A DNA stretch of 8,435 nt, taken from assembly GCA_003650185.1 (NCBI GenBank), contig QMOF01000090.1, positions 1-8,435 on the forward strand. The letters are read 5' to 3'. The DNA comes from Chloroflexota bacterium (lineage in GTDB: Bacteria; Chloroflexota; Dehalococcoidia; UBA2247; RBG-13-53-26). This document shows, piece by piece, positions 1 through 6,455 of this stretch. Under the pieces are notes generated by a model that did not search any database, was not told the DNA's origin, and saw only the letters and a program-made list of their open reading frames with translations. Each line of letters opens with the position of its first letter. Positions within the stretch are counted from its first letter, which is position 1. Both the position numbers and the translations under genes were made by a program.

Positions 1-2
1 AA

Positions 3-938
3 ACGCCGAACTTGATGTGGAAGGCCCTGAATGCCCTGTGCGAGCTAGCTTTATTTCGTCCGTTGAAGGACAAGCTTGGTCTTCTTCGTGTGAAACGTGC
101 CTTTGCCTACGCAGGGATCCTGCCGTGGGATACCCTGCGGATGATGACCGCTGTGGGGCTCAATCTGAGCCAGCTCTATGGCTCAGATGAAGTTACCCTG
201 GCACAACTGGACGCTGGTGAGGCTAGGACAGGGTCGGTCGGGAGGGTGAACCCGTTCATTATCGTCCGGATAACAAACGACCATCATGTGCTGGCAAGGG
301 GACCTGCTTGCCCTCTGGGCTACCACAAAGGTTTGGAGGCTGCGGAAGAGAGGTTTTCCGAAGGGTGGTATCGCACCGGTGATGCCGGCTACATTGACGA
401 TGAAGGACATCTCTACTGTCTCGGCAGAGTGGAGTGCATGAGGGAACTGGCCGATGGCACCAGATTTGCGCCCGGGTACATCGAGGCCTGTCTCAAGGCG
501 AGCCGGTACATCAAGGAGGCAGTCGTAACCGGGGATAAAACCAGGAAATTCGCGGCTGCGATTGTGACCGTCGACTTCGACGAAATCGTGGCTTGGGCAG
601 CGGAAAGGAAGATTCCCTACACTGACTTCGCTGACCTTAGCCAGAAACCGGCGGTATGCCAGCTAGTTGGCGGCGAAGTGGAAAAGGCGAATAGAAGGCT
701 TCCTGAGCATCAGAGGGTGAAGAGGTTTATCAATTCCCCGGTGGCGTATCCGAGTGGACCGCGGGCGGCGGCTTCCGACCGTGGTAGCGGCGGAGATTCA
801 GTCGGGACTCTTCTTGAGGAGATGACAGAGGCTGTCTACCGTGACAGGGATTGGGTGGTCCTAGAGGTGCCTGTATATCAGGAGGATGGAGAGCGCACTT
901 CGGTGAGCGTGGAGGTCCAGGTAAACCGACTGGTTTGA
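3..938 (+). CDS. AMP-forming long-chain-type acyl-CoA synthetase, C-terminal part (5' end outside window)
   Basis: This is the C-terminal part of an ANL-superfamily acyl-CoA ligase (acid + ATP + CoA to acyl-CoA + AMP + PPi). The reading frame is open to the left edge, so the first 200 or more residues are missing. Counting from the TTG at 12, I see the substrate-pocket stretch ending in YGSDE (56-60, the YGxTE motif with Thr replaced by Asp), the ATP-ribose-binding YRTGD (120-124), and the family segments LADGTRF (146-152) and DLSQKP (208-213). Two catalytic elements are atypical. The hinge, usually DRVKD-like, reads GRVEC (138-142). The LTRTRK-like stretch carrying the catalytic lysine of the C-terminal subdomain is absent (residues 244-262). 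It ends 6 bases before livH, so it belongs to the permease operon; such ligases commonly sit beside branched-chain transporter genes. The family call is secure, but whether the enzyme is active is doubtful. Confidence 0.88.
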   Translation, partial: TPNLMWKALNALCELALFRPLKDKLGLLRVKRAFAYAGILPWDTLRMMTAVGLNLSQLYGSDEVTLAQLDAGEARTGSVGRVNPFIIVRITNDHHVLARGPACPLGYHKGLEAAEERFSEGWYRTGDAGYIDDEGHLYCLGRVECMRELADGTRFAPGYIEACLKASRYIKEAVVTGDKTRKFAAAIVTVDFDEIVAWAAERKIPYTDFADLSQKPAVCQLVGGEVEKANRRLPEHQRVKRFINSPVAYPSGPRAAASDRGSGGDSVGTLLEEMTEAVYRDRDWVVLEVPVYQEDGERTSVSVEVQVNRLV

Positions 939-944
939 TGGCTT

Positions 945-1802
945 ATGGCTGAGGACTTGTTGCAGGGGCTATTGGTAGGGGGGCTGTATGCTCTCATCGC
1001 CCTGGGGTTCACGGTGATCTTCAAGTCATCCCGGGTGCTGAACCTGGCTTACGGTGAGCAGATTGTCATCCTGAGTTATTTTTTGCACTGGCTGCTGGCA
1101 TCGCATGGGCTACCTGGTTGGCTGGGTATTCTGATCATACTGGGCTGTGGCGCGGGTCTGGGATATGCCGTAGAGCGGCTGGCCATCAGGCCGCTGCTGG
1201 GGCAGCCCTTTCTAGCCTTGCTGATGATGACCATGATGCTGGGTTTCCTGTTCAAAGGGCTGGTCTCGCTGAAGTGGGGTGGGGAGACTTACGCTGGTCC
1301 GTTCACTCCTGACTACACATGGGGAGAAAGCATAAGGGTCAACCCGGCCCATGTCTACGCGTTTGGAGCGGCCATAGCCGTCTTTGTTCTGCTTTTCTTC
1401 CTGTTTCGGTATACCAAGATTGGCCTGGCCATGAGGGTGGTAGCCAGCGATCACACCGTGTCTCAGAGTCTGGGCATAAGGGTAAGGCAGGTCTACTCGG
1501 TGTCCTGGATAATCAGCGGTGTTTTCGCGGCTGTGTGTGCCATCCTGGTAAGCATGGTGTGGTCTATAAGACCAGTGACAGGTGACATCGCACTGGGCAA
1601 AGGTTTGCCGGTGCTGCTGCTCGGAGGCATGGACTCGATTCCGGGTGCGCTGTTCGGGGGGCTGGCCATAGGCGTGATAGAGTCGCTTGCTACCCAGTGG
1701 GGTCCGGAGTACCAGGAGATGATCCCGTGGGCCATCATGCTGTTGATCCTGGTAATTCGTCCCTGGGGCATATTCGGGGAACGAAGGATAGAGAGAATCT
1801 AG
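945..1802 (+). CDS. livH: Branched-chain amino acid ABC transporter permease LivH
   Basis: This is one of the two inner-membrane permeases of a high-affinity importer for branched-chain amino acids or related amides. It pairs with LivM and is powered by LivG and LivF. The 285 residues match the usual LivH length and are almost wholly hydrophobic, with about eight membrane segments. The N-terminus has the hallmark GLYALIALGFTVIF stretch followed by VLNLAYGE, where the family normally has N-x-AhGe. The cytoplasmic coupling loop is visible as AMRVVASDHTVSQSLGI, and a glycine-rich LLLGGMDSIPGALFGG motif lies near the C-terminus. The ATG at 945 follows the ligase stop by 6 bases with no strong ribosome-binding site, suggesting translational coupling. 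The stop codon (1800-1802) directly abuts the livM ATG. Substrate specificity cannot be read from the permease. Confidence 0.95.
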   Translation: MAEDLLQGLLVGGLYALIALGFTVIFKSSRVLNLAYGEQIVILSYFLHWLLASHGLPGWLGILIILGCGAGLGYAVERLAIRPLLGQPFLALLMMTMMLGFLFKGLVSLKWGGETYAGPFTPDYTWGESIRVNPAHVYAFGAAIAVFVLLFFLFRYTKIGLAMRVVASDHTVSQSLGIRVRQVYSVSWIISGVFAAVCAILVSMVWSIRPVTGDIALGKGLPVLLLGGMDSIPGALFGGLAIGVIESLATQWGPEYQEMIPWAIMLLILVIRPWGIFGERRIERI

Positions 1803-2864
1803 ATGGGGCTGCCTTGCGGGACCTACAATACCTCGCCTCAGGAGGACATGGCCATCGTCAGAACCAGGACACAGTGGGTGCTGTTAGCTCTGGGGCTGGC
1901 CTTCCTAGCCACGCTGGCACTGTACCTGCCACCTCTCTGGGTACTCTGGCTTATCACGCTTGGCTGCTATGTCGTGGCAGCGCTCGGCCTGCACATTCTA
2001 ACTGGTCTTTGTGGCCAGTTCTCTATGGGCCATGCCGCCTTTATGGCCGTGGGCGCGTATGCGGCAGCCATCTTCGGCAAGGAGTATGGGCTCCCTGCCT
2101 GGGCGACGTTGCCCATTGCCGGGGTGCTCGCGGGGCTGGTGGGCCTCGTATTTGGGACTCCGGCGCTCAGGATACGAGGCTTCTATCTGGTAATGTCAAC
2201 CATCGCAGCCCAGTTCATGATGGTGTGGCTCCTGCGAGATTCTCCACTCAGCGAGTGGACGGGAGGCTATGAGTCATACCGCGTACCCGACATAGTCATC
2301 CTTGGCAGTAGAATCGGCGACGTTGGCAAATGGTGGTTGACCCTGGCCGTGGTCGTTGTAGCGGTTGTGTTGGCCAAGAACATACAGAGGACTTCCGCGG
2401 GCAGGAGGTTCATTGCTGTCAGGGACAATGACTTGGCTGCCGAGGTCATGGGTGTGAATCTTTTTCGTACCAAGCTGCTGGCCTTCTTTATTGGCTGTTG
2501 CTTCGCGGGCGTGGCCGGCTGGCTTTGGGCTCACGCCGCTGTTCGCTCAGTCCTCGTCGGGCAGTTTCAATTTGACACATCGCTCAAGTTGCTGGGCATG
2601 GTGATAGTTGGCGGGATGGGGAGTACGACCGGTGCTGTGATGGGAGCCGTTCTGATCTCGCTTGCGGACATGGTGACTACATCCTACATCAGCCCGGCCA
2701 TAGGCGAGTCATTCCCGGAATTGGCCGGGGTGGTCAGCCACTCACTGACTCTCATCGTGTTTGCCTCTGTGGTTATGTTCTTTATCGTGGTCGAGCCCAG
2801 AGGCCTGTACTACCGGTTCCTCAGGCTAAAGCTGTTCTATCGGTTGCATCCCTTCTCGTACTGA
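1803..2864 (+). CDS. livM: Branched-chain amino acid ABC transporter permease LivM
   Basis: This is the second permease of the Liv-type importer, acting as a heterodimer with LivH in the cytoplasmic membrane. The product has 353 residues with about eight to ten hydrophobic segments. Family signatures are LTGLCGQFSMGHAAF plus GAY (the LivM LSxGxAxFxxxGAY motif), the coupling loop RRFIAVRDNDLAAEVMGVN, and VIVGGMGSTTGAVMGA near the end. Two starts are possible. The ATG at 1803 gives an N-terminal CGTYNTSPQEDMAIVRT extension resembling the leader of many LivM proteins, and is chosen here. The ATG at 1848 follows AGGAGG (1840-1845), but the spacing is only 2 bases. No ATPase or binding-protein gene follows, so the other transporter parts should lie upstream of the window or elsewhere. 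Confidence 0.94.
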   Translation: MGLPCGTYNTSPQEDMAIVRTRTQWVLLALGLAFLATLALYLPPLWVLWLITLGCYVVAALGLHILTGLCGQFSMGHAAFMAVGAYAAAIFGKEYGLPAWATLPIAGVLAGLVGLVFGTPALRIRGFYLVMSTIAAQFMMVWLLRDSPLSEWTGGYESYRVPDIVILGSRIGDVGKWWLTLAVVVVAVVLAKNIQRTSAGRRFIAVRDNDLAAEVMGVNLFRTKLLAFFIGCCFAGVAGWLWAHAAVRSVLVGQFQFDTSLKLLGMVIVGGMGSTTGAVMGAVLISLADMVTTSYISPAIGESFPELAGVVSHSLTLIVFASVVMFFIVVEPRGLYYRFLRLKLFYRLHPFSY

Positions 2865-2950
2865 GGCGGCGGCGAGGTGGCTCGGTGCGCTTACGCTTGC
2901 CCGGTGCCTGGAGGACCGGAGCGCTGGCGGGTGCTGTGGAGCAAAGCACA

Positions 2951-2979
2951 TTGACAAAGTGCATTGTGTGTGGTATTTC
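2951..2979 (+). promoter_or_regulatory. Weak candidate sigma-70 promoter (consensus -35, extended -10)
   Basis: TTGACA (2951-2956) is a perfect -35 box. A 17-base spacer leads to TATTTC (2974-2979), which matches TATAAT at only three positions but is preceded by TG at 2971-2972, as in extended -10 promoters. It would start transcription around 2986, leaving a leader of nearly 500 bases before the secreted-protein gene. It may be a chance match or may drive an unannotated small RNA. Confidence 0.28.
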
Positions 2980-3298
2980 AAGGGGAAACCGGGCACGTTA
3001 ACAACCGGATAGCAAGACCAGGCACTAGCTGGGTTGGGCAGGGCCACGTGCACACTGGTAGGCAGACCTGGCGAAGGTGGTGTTGGGATGGGCGCCACAG
3101 CCGGTAAGGTTCAAGCGCAATGGCAGAGGCTCTAGATTCCGGGAGTGTTCATGACAGGACCTAATGGTGGTAGAGGCCTGCTAGCGGCGTAGTCTGCTCG
3201 GAATCGTGGTTCGCGTCTTGCCTGTTGGTCATCCCTAAGTCCTGCTTTGTTGGCGCTGAGGTAACCGGGTGTGGTTAGCTTGGGAATCTGCTTCTGGA

Positions 3299-3315
3299 GG
3301 CTGGGGGGGCCAGCC
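3299..3315. repeat. Perfect 6-bp GC inverted repeat (hairpin)
   Basis: GGCTGG (3299-3304) and CCAGCC (3310-3315) flank a GGGGG loop, giving a short, very GC-rich hairpin in the intergenic stretch. The nearest T-run is only TTTT at 3331-3334, too far and too short for a standard intrinsic terminator. Its role, if any, is unknown. Confidence 0.4.
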
Positions 3316-3471
3316 GGGAAGTGAGTGGGCTTTTGAGTTCACGGGTGAGGCCGTGGGTTGCCTATCACGCGATCGACCTCGCCCTTCTGTGCTATCCGGT
3401 TGCCTGGCGGGCCGGATCGAATGAACCCCCAGGTTGCGCTGAGAATGCGAAGGGTATTCGGTTTGGTGGAG

Positions 3472-4164
3472 ATGGTGAAGCACCGGCGGGCTGTAGTCAG
3501 GGTCTGTTCAGGTGTCCTGGTCTTGTGCCTGTTGCTTGCGTTCGTGCCGGTTCCGGTGTCCGGGCAGGAAGATAATCGCGTTTCGGTCTCACTCGCTGGG
3601 TGGGGGTGGTGTCTTTCCTACGGCGAGATAGCTGATGTGACTCTGGACCTGGAAGGGAAAATGGTGCCCAGGGCGGACGCCGCCACGGTTAGCGATCTTC
3701 ATCTCACGGGGACGCTGTGGTTCAGTATAACGGGACGGGATGAGAGGTTTGATCTTGACCTCTATGGCACCAAGGTGAGGTCGCTTTTCTTTCTGAAGCA
3801 GGTCACAGGGGGGCCAGACCCGACAATAGCGGCATTTGAAGGTGCATGGCTGGAAGAGACCAATTATGTTGCCTGTGAGGGGCGAATAGCCGTCCGGCCC
3901 GACGGGGAACCGGGCATAAAGGTGGCGAAGCCTTACCTGTTCGTCCTGGGAACCCCGGGGGTGGAGGTGCCGGAGCGACAGCCGGGGGGCTGGGCCGAGA
4001 GCATCGATTTCATCGTTCAGAAGGGTGTACAGTGTTTGGATGTATTGGGTACCAGGCTCTGGTACGGGGGTGACACAATCAAGGACCTCTTAGGCAAGGT
4101 GCTCGCTCAGATCACCGTACTATACAAGGAAATCAGAGATCGCGGGGCCCCGTACTTCCCGTAG
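3472..4164 (+). CDS. Hypothetical secreted protein with signal peptide
   Basis: I do not recognise this family. From the ATG at 3472 the product has 230 residues and opens with a classic Sec signal: a basic n-region (KHRR, Arg10), a hydrophobic core (about 14-25) and a VPVSG-Q segment suiting signal peptidase I cleavage near residue 31. No lipobox cysteine is placed correctly, so it is probably not a lipoprotein. The mature part alternates hydrophobic and polar residues (about 37-160), suggesting a beta-sandwich. It has three cysteines (47, 135, 188) and a more helical C-terminus (about 174-224). In-frame starts at 3421 (ATG), 3445 (ATG) and 3358 (TTG) also exist. I prefer 3472 because it places the signal peptide at the N-terminus, although GGTGGA lies only one base upstream. 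A membrane protein gene follows 124 bases downstream, so the pair may act together at the envelope. Confidence 0.72.
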   Translation: MVKHRRAVVRVCSGVLVLCLLLAFVPVPVSGQEDNRVSVSLAGWGWCLSYGEIADVTLDLEGKMVPRADAATVSDLHLTGTLWFSITGRDERFDLDLYGTKVRSLFFLKQVTGGPDPTIAAFEGAWLEETNYVACEGRIAVRPDGEPGIKVAKPYLFVLGTPGVEVPERQPGGWAESIDFIVQKGVQCLDVLGTRLWYGGDTIKDLLGKVLAQITVLYKEIRDRGAPYFP

Positions 4165-4288
4165 AGAAATGGGACGATTTACGGGCCGCCTGAGCGAAGT
4201 CCCTCATCGAGCTGCACGTACTGCTGATTGGCGCCCTTTTTTCGGGCCAGGCAAAGGGGTGGTGGTTGGGGATGGTGATTAGAGGGTT

Positions 4289-5248
4289 ATGGATCTCGAA
4301 GCTTTAGGGCCGTTCCTGTTGCTCTTCCTGGCCATTATAGCGATTGCGCTGCCTATAGGCGCTCTTATAGTGCTGGCATCCCTGGCCCTTTTCATCTGGT
4401 CTGCAAAACGCATCTGGCCTTATCCGCGTGCGATCGGCAAATGGGTGGCCAGTGGAAGAAACTTCTTCCCTCTTCTGGTACTGGTTCTGATCGTCTTCAC
4501 CGCTGCTTTTGCACTGGCCATGCTGGACCCGACGGCCTTCCTGGGCCTGATGTTTCTCCCCTTCACTCCTATCATAATGCTGGCTGGAGAACATCTGCTA
4601 GCTGCATTCGTGCTGCTAGTCTTCATGGCTCTTGTCGGTCTGGCTATGATAGTCTGGGTGGTGCGGGCAAGCCGCTGGCTATGGCGTGCGTACACCAGGG
4701 TGTTCTGGGGTGGCATACCCTGGGTGTGGAACACGATGTGGACCAGAGTGCCCGAGCAGGTGGAGCGGAGGCCGCCGCCCAGAGCGCCTGCTGCCAAGGC
4801 CAAGCGGGTGGGCCTGGGCGCCCAGGTGAGGCAGTACTGGGACTGGGTGGAGGTGAGACTGGCAGCAGCGATTGGCTTCTGTGCCAGGAGTGCCCGACGG
4901 ATCATTAATTGGCTGCAACGGACAATTGGGCGGACGCAGGGATGGCTGTTGGCGGCTGCGGCAGCTTCGGGCGAGTTCCTCGTCAGAAACGCCTTGCTGC
5001 TGGCCTTTCCTTTGATCCTGGCCATAGGTGTTGCTCTCATCGCAGCATCAATGCCGTTCATACCTCTGTACACTGTCGTTATCTTGCCCTACTTGCTTGT
5101 TTCGTGGGTCTGGAGGCGACTGAGGCGGGGCGAAGTATCCGATTCCGGCACGAGCCCTGGTGCACTCACATTGTTAGGGGTAGCCTCTCTGGAGAGACGG
5201 ATCCAGAAGAGCATCGATTTCGTTCTCCGGCTTCTGAGGTTGAAATAA
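4289..5248 (+). CDS. Hypothetical tryptophan-rich multi-pass membrane protein
   Basis: I recognise no family here. The 319-residue product has clear hydrophobic segments at about 7-37, 59-79, 83-99, 103-125 and 235-275 (the last long enough for two passes), so roughly five or six membrane crossings. Between the halves is a basic, Pro/Ala-rich linker (155-173, with RRPPPRAPAAKAK) and then an amphipathic, Arg/Trp-rich helical stretch (about 179-230). Tryptophan is abundant: 16 residues, about 5%, many beside basic residues at membrane borders. The C-terminus is a basic amphipathic helix (about 298-319). The ATG at 4289 is preceded by AGAGGG at 4281-4286 with only 2 bases between. The gene follows the secreted-protein gene by 124 bases and may share its transcript. 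It could be an envelope scaffold or transporter-like protein, but nothing visible identifies a substrate or a catalytic site. Confidence 0.8.
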   Translation: MDLEALGPFLLLFLAIIAIALPIGALIVLASLALFIWSAKRIWPYPRAIGKWVASGRNFFPLLVLVLIVFTAAFALAMLDPTAFLGLMFLPFTPIIMLAGEHLLAAFVLLVFMALVGLAMIVWVVRASRWLWRAYTRVFWGGIPWVWNTMWTRVPEQVERRPPPRAPAAKAKRVGLGAQVRQYWDWVEVRLAAAIGFCARSARRIINWLQRTIGRTQGWLLAAAAASGEFLVRNALLLAFPLILAIGVALIAASMPFIPLYTVVILPYLLVSWVWRRLRRGEVSDSGTSPGALTLLGVASLERRIQKSIDFVLRLLRLK

Positions 5249-5268
5249 GGCTGCTTTGGGGGGATAAT
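5240..5268 (+). promoter_or_regulatory. Sigma-70-like promoter for the prenyl synthase gene
   Basis: TTGAAA (5240-5245, 5 of 6 consensus bases) and GATAAT (5263-5268, 5 of 6) are separated by exactly 17 bases. The -35 box forms the last two sense codons (TTG AAA) of the membrane-protein gene, and TAA at 5246-5248 follows. Initiation would fall near 5275, giving a leader of about 75 to 135 bases depending on the start codon used. Position, spacing and match make this a good candidate. Confidence 0.6.
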
Positions 5269-5274
5269 CAGCCT
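5248..5274. promoter_or_regulatory. Dyad flanking the -10 box, possible operator
   Basis: AGGCTG (5248-5253) and its exact reverse complement CAGCCT (5269-5274) are 15 bases apart. They bracket the spacer end and the -10 box of the promoter at 5240-5268. The location suits a repressor site, but a 6-bp dyad can arise by chance. The immediately following CCCCCGGGGG palindrome (5283-5292) adds further symmetry around the expected transcription start. Confidence 0.3.
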
Positions 5275-5394
5275 GAGGGGCTCCCCCGGGGGGATGGTGC
5301 TGAAATGGTCAGCCAGAATCTGTCTGTAAAGCTGCAAGAAGTGGTCTCATGGTCTTCAGGAGAGAGCGTTCCAGGGCGGCGAGTGCATCAAGGC

Positions 5395-5400
5395 GAAGGA
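5395..5400 (+). promoter_or_regulatory. Ribosome-binding site deciding the prenyl synthase start
   Basis: GAAGGA lies 8 bases before the ATG at 5409, an ideal Shine-Dalgarno distance. It favours 5409 over the in-frame ATG at 5349, whose extra 20 residues are Arg/Ser-rich and resemble no part of the prenyl synthase family. Confidence 0.55.
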
Positions 5401-5408
5401 ATACGGGG

Positions 5409-6431
5409 ATGATGGAGTATTCGAGCTCCGGTGGTCTGCAGCAGGCGCGTGTGGCTGCTCCAGGGAGGAAGAGACCAAGCCTGGCCGCCATATACCGGCC
5501 AGTACGGCACGAGATGGAGGAGTTGGAGCGGCGGCTTGACCAGGTAATCGAGGGCGCACCTGCCGATCTGAAGGAGCAGTTGGCCTATACCCTGAAGGCT
5601 GGTGGCAAGCGGATTCGACCTGCGTTGACTCTGCTTGCGGGCAGTTTCTATCGGTACGATGTAGACCTGCTGTTGCCTATGGGAACGGCAGTGGAGCTGT
5701 TGCACACTGCCACGCTGCTTCATGATGACACCATAGACAGTTCTCACATTCGGCGCGGAAAGTTGACCGCAAACCGGCTTTGGGGCAATGTCAATGCTGT
5801 GCTTCTAGGAGACTACCTGTCTGCGGCTTCGGCCCACATGGTCGCCGAGGCGGGCAAGGCCTGGTCGCTGCGCAGCGTCACGGATACCAGGAGCATTCGG
5901 GCAATGGAATTGCTCGCTCAGACCATCATGAACATATGCGGTGGGGCAATCGAGGAGTCGCTTCACCCCTTTGACGCAGACGAGGAGCGTTACTTCACCA
6001 GGATTGCCAGGAAGACCGCCTCTCTTTTCTCTGCGGCTGCGGAATCGGGTGCGCTGCTGAGCGAAGCGCCGGACCAGGCAGTGGAATGTTTGAAGAACTA
6101 CGGCTACAAGCTGGGGATGGGATTCCAGATTGTGGATGATATCCTGGACTTTGGCAGTGACGTCAGGCGGGGAAGCTTGACGCTGCCGGTAATACTCTTC
6201 TTGCAGCGCGAAGAGAATAGATGGGTGAGGGAGACTCTGGAGAGGGATACAGAGAGGGGCGTGAAGCTGCTGATTGAGATGGTCAGCGGCTCTCCTGTTG
6301 TGGACGAATGCTACCGGATCGCTGGGGACCTATGTACCCAGGCGTGCGCCGAGCTGGAACAGCTTCCACGTACTCCTGCCTACAGTTCGCTGGTCAATCT
6401 TGCCCGCTACATTGCCCGACATGAAAGCTGA
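5409..6431 (+). CDS. Trans-polyprenyl diphosphate synthase, probably long-chain
   Basis: This enzyme condenses isopentenyl diphosphate units onto an allylic diphosphate to make an all-trans polyprenyl diphosphate, the precursor of quinone side chains or other prenyl lipids. The 340 residues fit the family. Visible motifs are GGKRIRP (65-71), the first Asp-rich motif DDTID (106-110), RRG (115-117), WGN plus AVLLGDYL (125-137), KTASLF before AAAESGALLS, and the second Asp-rich motif DDILD (243-247). The fifth residue before the first motif is Ala101, in an HTATLLHDD context like E. coli IspB. A small residue there is known to permit long products, so C30 or longer is inferred. After DDILD the usual loop containing GKP or GKN is missing, and the sequence passes directly to GSDVRRGSLTLP. 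The gene has its own promoter and is flanked by unrelated genes. Confidence 0.95.
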   Translation: MMEYSSSGGLQQARVAAPGRKRPSLAAIYRPVRHEMEELERRLDQVIEGAPADLKEQLAYTLKAGGKRIRPALTLLAGSFYRYDVDLLLPMGTAVELLHTATLLHDDTIDSSHIRRGKLTANRLWGNVNAVLLGDYLSAASAHMVAEAGKAWSLRSVTDTRSIRAMELLAQTIMNICGGAIEESLHPFDADEERYFTRIARKTASLFSAAAESGALLSEAPDQAVECLKNYGYKLGMGFQIVDDILDFGSDVRRGSLTLPVILFLQREENRWVRETLERDTERGVKLLIEMVSGSPVVDECYRIAGDLCTQACAELEQLPRTPAYSSLVNLARYIARHES

Positions 6432-6433
6432 CC

Positions 6434-6455
6434 ACCTGTGATGCGATTGACAGGT
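6434..6455. promoter_or_regulatory. Dyad overlapping a -35 box, possible operator
   Basis: ACCTGT (6434-6439) and ACAGGT (6450-6455) form an exact inverted repeat with a 10-base centre. The right arm overlaps the TTGACA -35 box at 6447-6452, so a protein bound here would block RNA polymerase. It is a plausible regulator site, but rests on only six base pairs per arm. Confidence 0.33.

Larger units (their letters stand above)
2865..3471. other. Intergenic stretch of about 600 bases without a convincing gene
   Basis: I translated and scanned this stretch between livM and the next likely start. The open frames on either strand are short, rich in Pro, Ser, Arg or His, lack recognisable motifs, and mostly lack a plausible ribosome-binding site. 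It holds a TTGACA-based promoter-like pair near 2951, a perfect 6-bp GC hairpin at 3299-3315, and no clear intrinsic terminator, tRNA or long repeat. It could contain a decayed gene, an untranslated leader of the next gene or a small RNA, none of which I can demonstrate. The upper end is uncertain because the next gene might start at 3358, 3421 or 3445 instead of 3472. Confidence 0.55.

Noticed and set aside
1840..1850. AGGAGG followed by ATG 1848 as the livM start
   Set aside because: The 2-base spacing is too short, and the upstream ATG at 1803 gives the N-terminal extension seen in many LivM proteins.
1697..2272. 191-codon + strand frame across the livH/livM junction
   Set aside because: It overlaps two well-supported permease genes in another frame and its product resembles nothing recognisable.
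3151..3192. 13-codon ORF with GGGAG 5 bases upstream in the intergenic gap
   Set aside because: The spacing is good, but the peptide is tiny, Gly-rich and featureless, so chance is the simplest explanation.
4233..4247. Terminator-like GCCC-T6-C-GGGC between the two unknown genes
   Set aside because: The stem is only 4 bp and the T-run is in the loop rather than after the stem, so it does not fit an intrinsic terminator.
4420..5073. 217-codon open frame on the minus strand
   Set aside because: It lies entirely antisense to the membrane protein gene, has Ser/Arg/Thr-rich composition with no motif, and is explained by the GC-rich codon pattern of the real gene.
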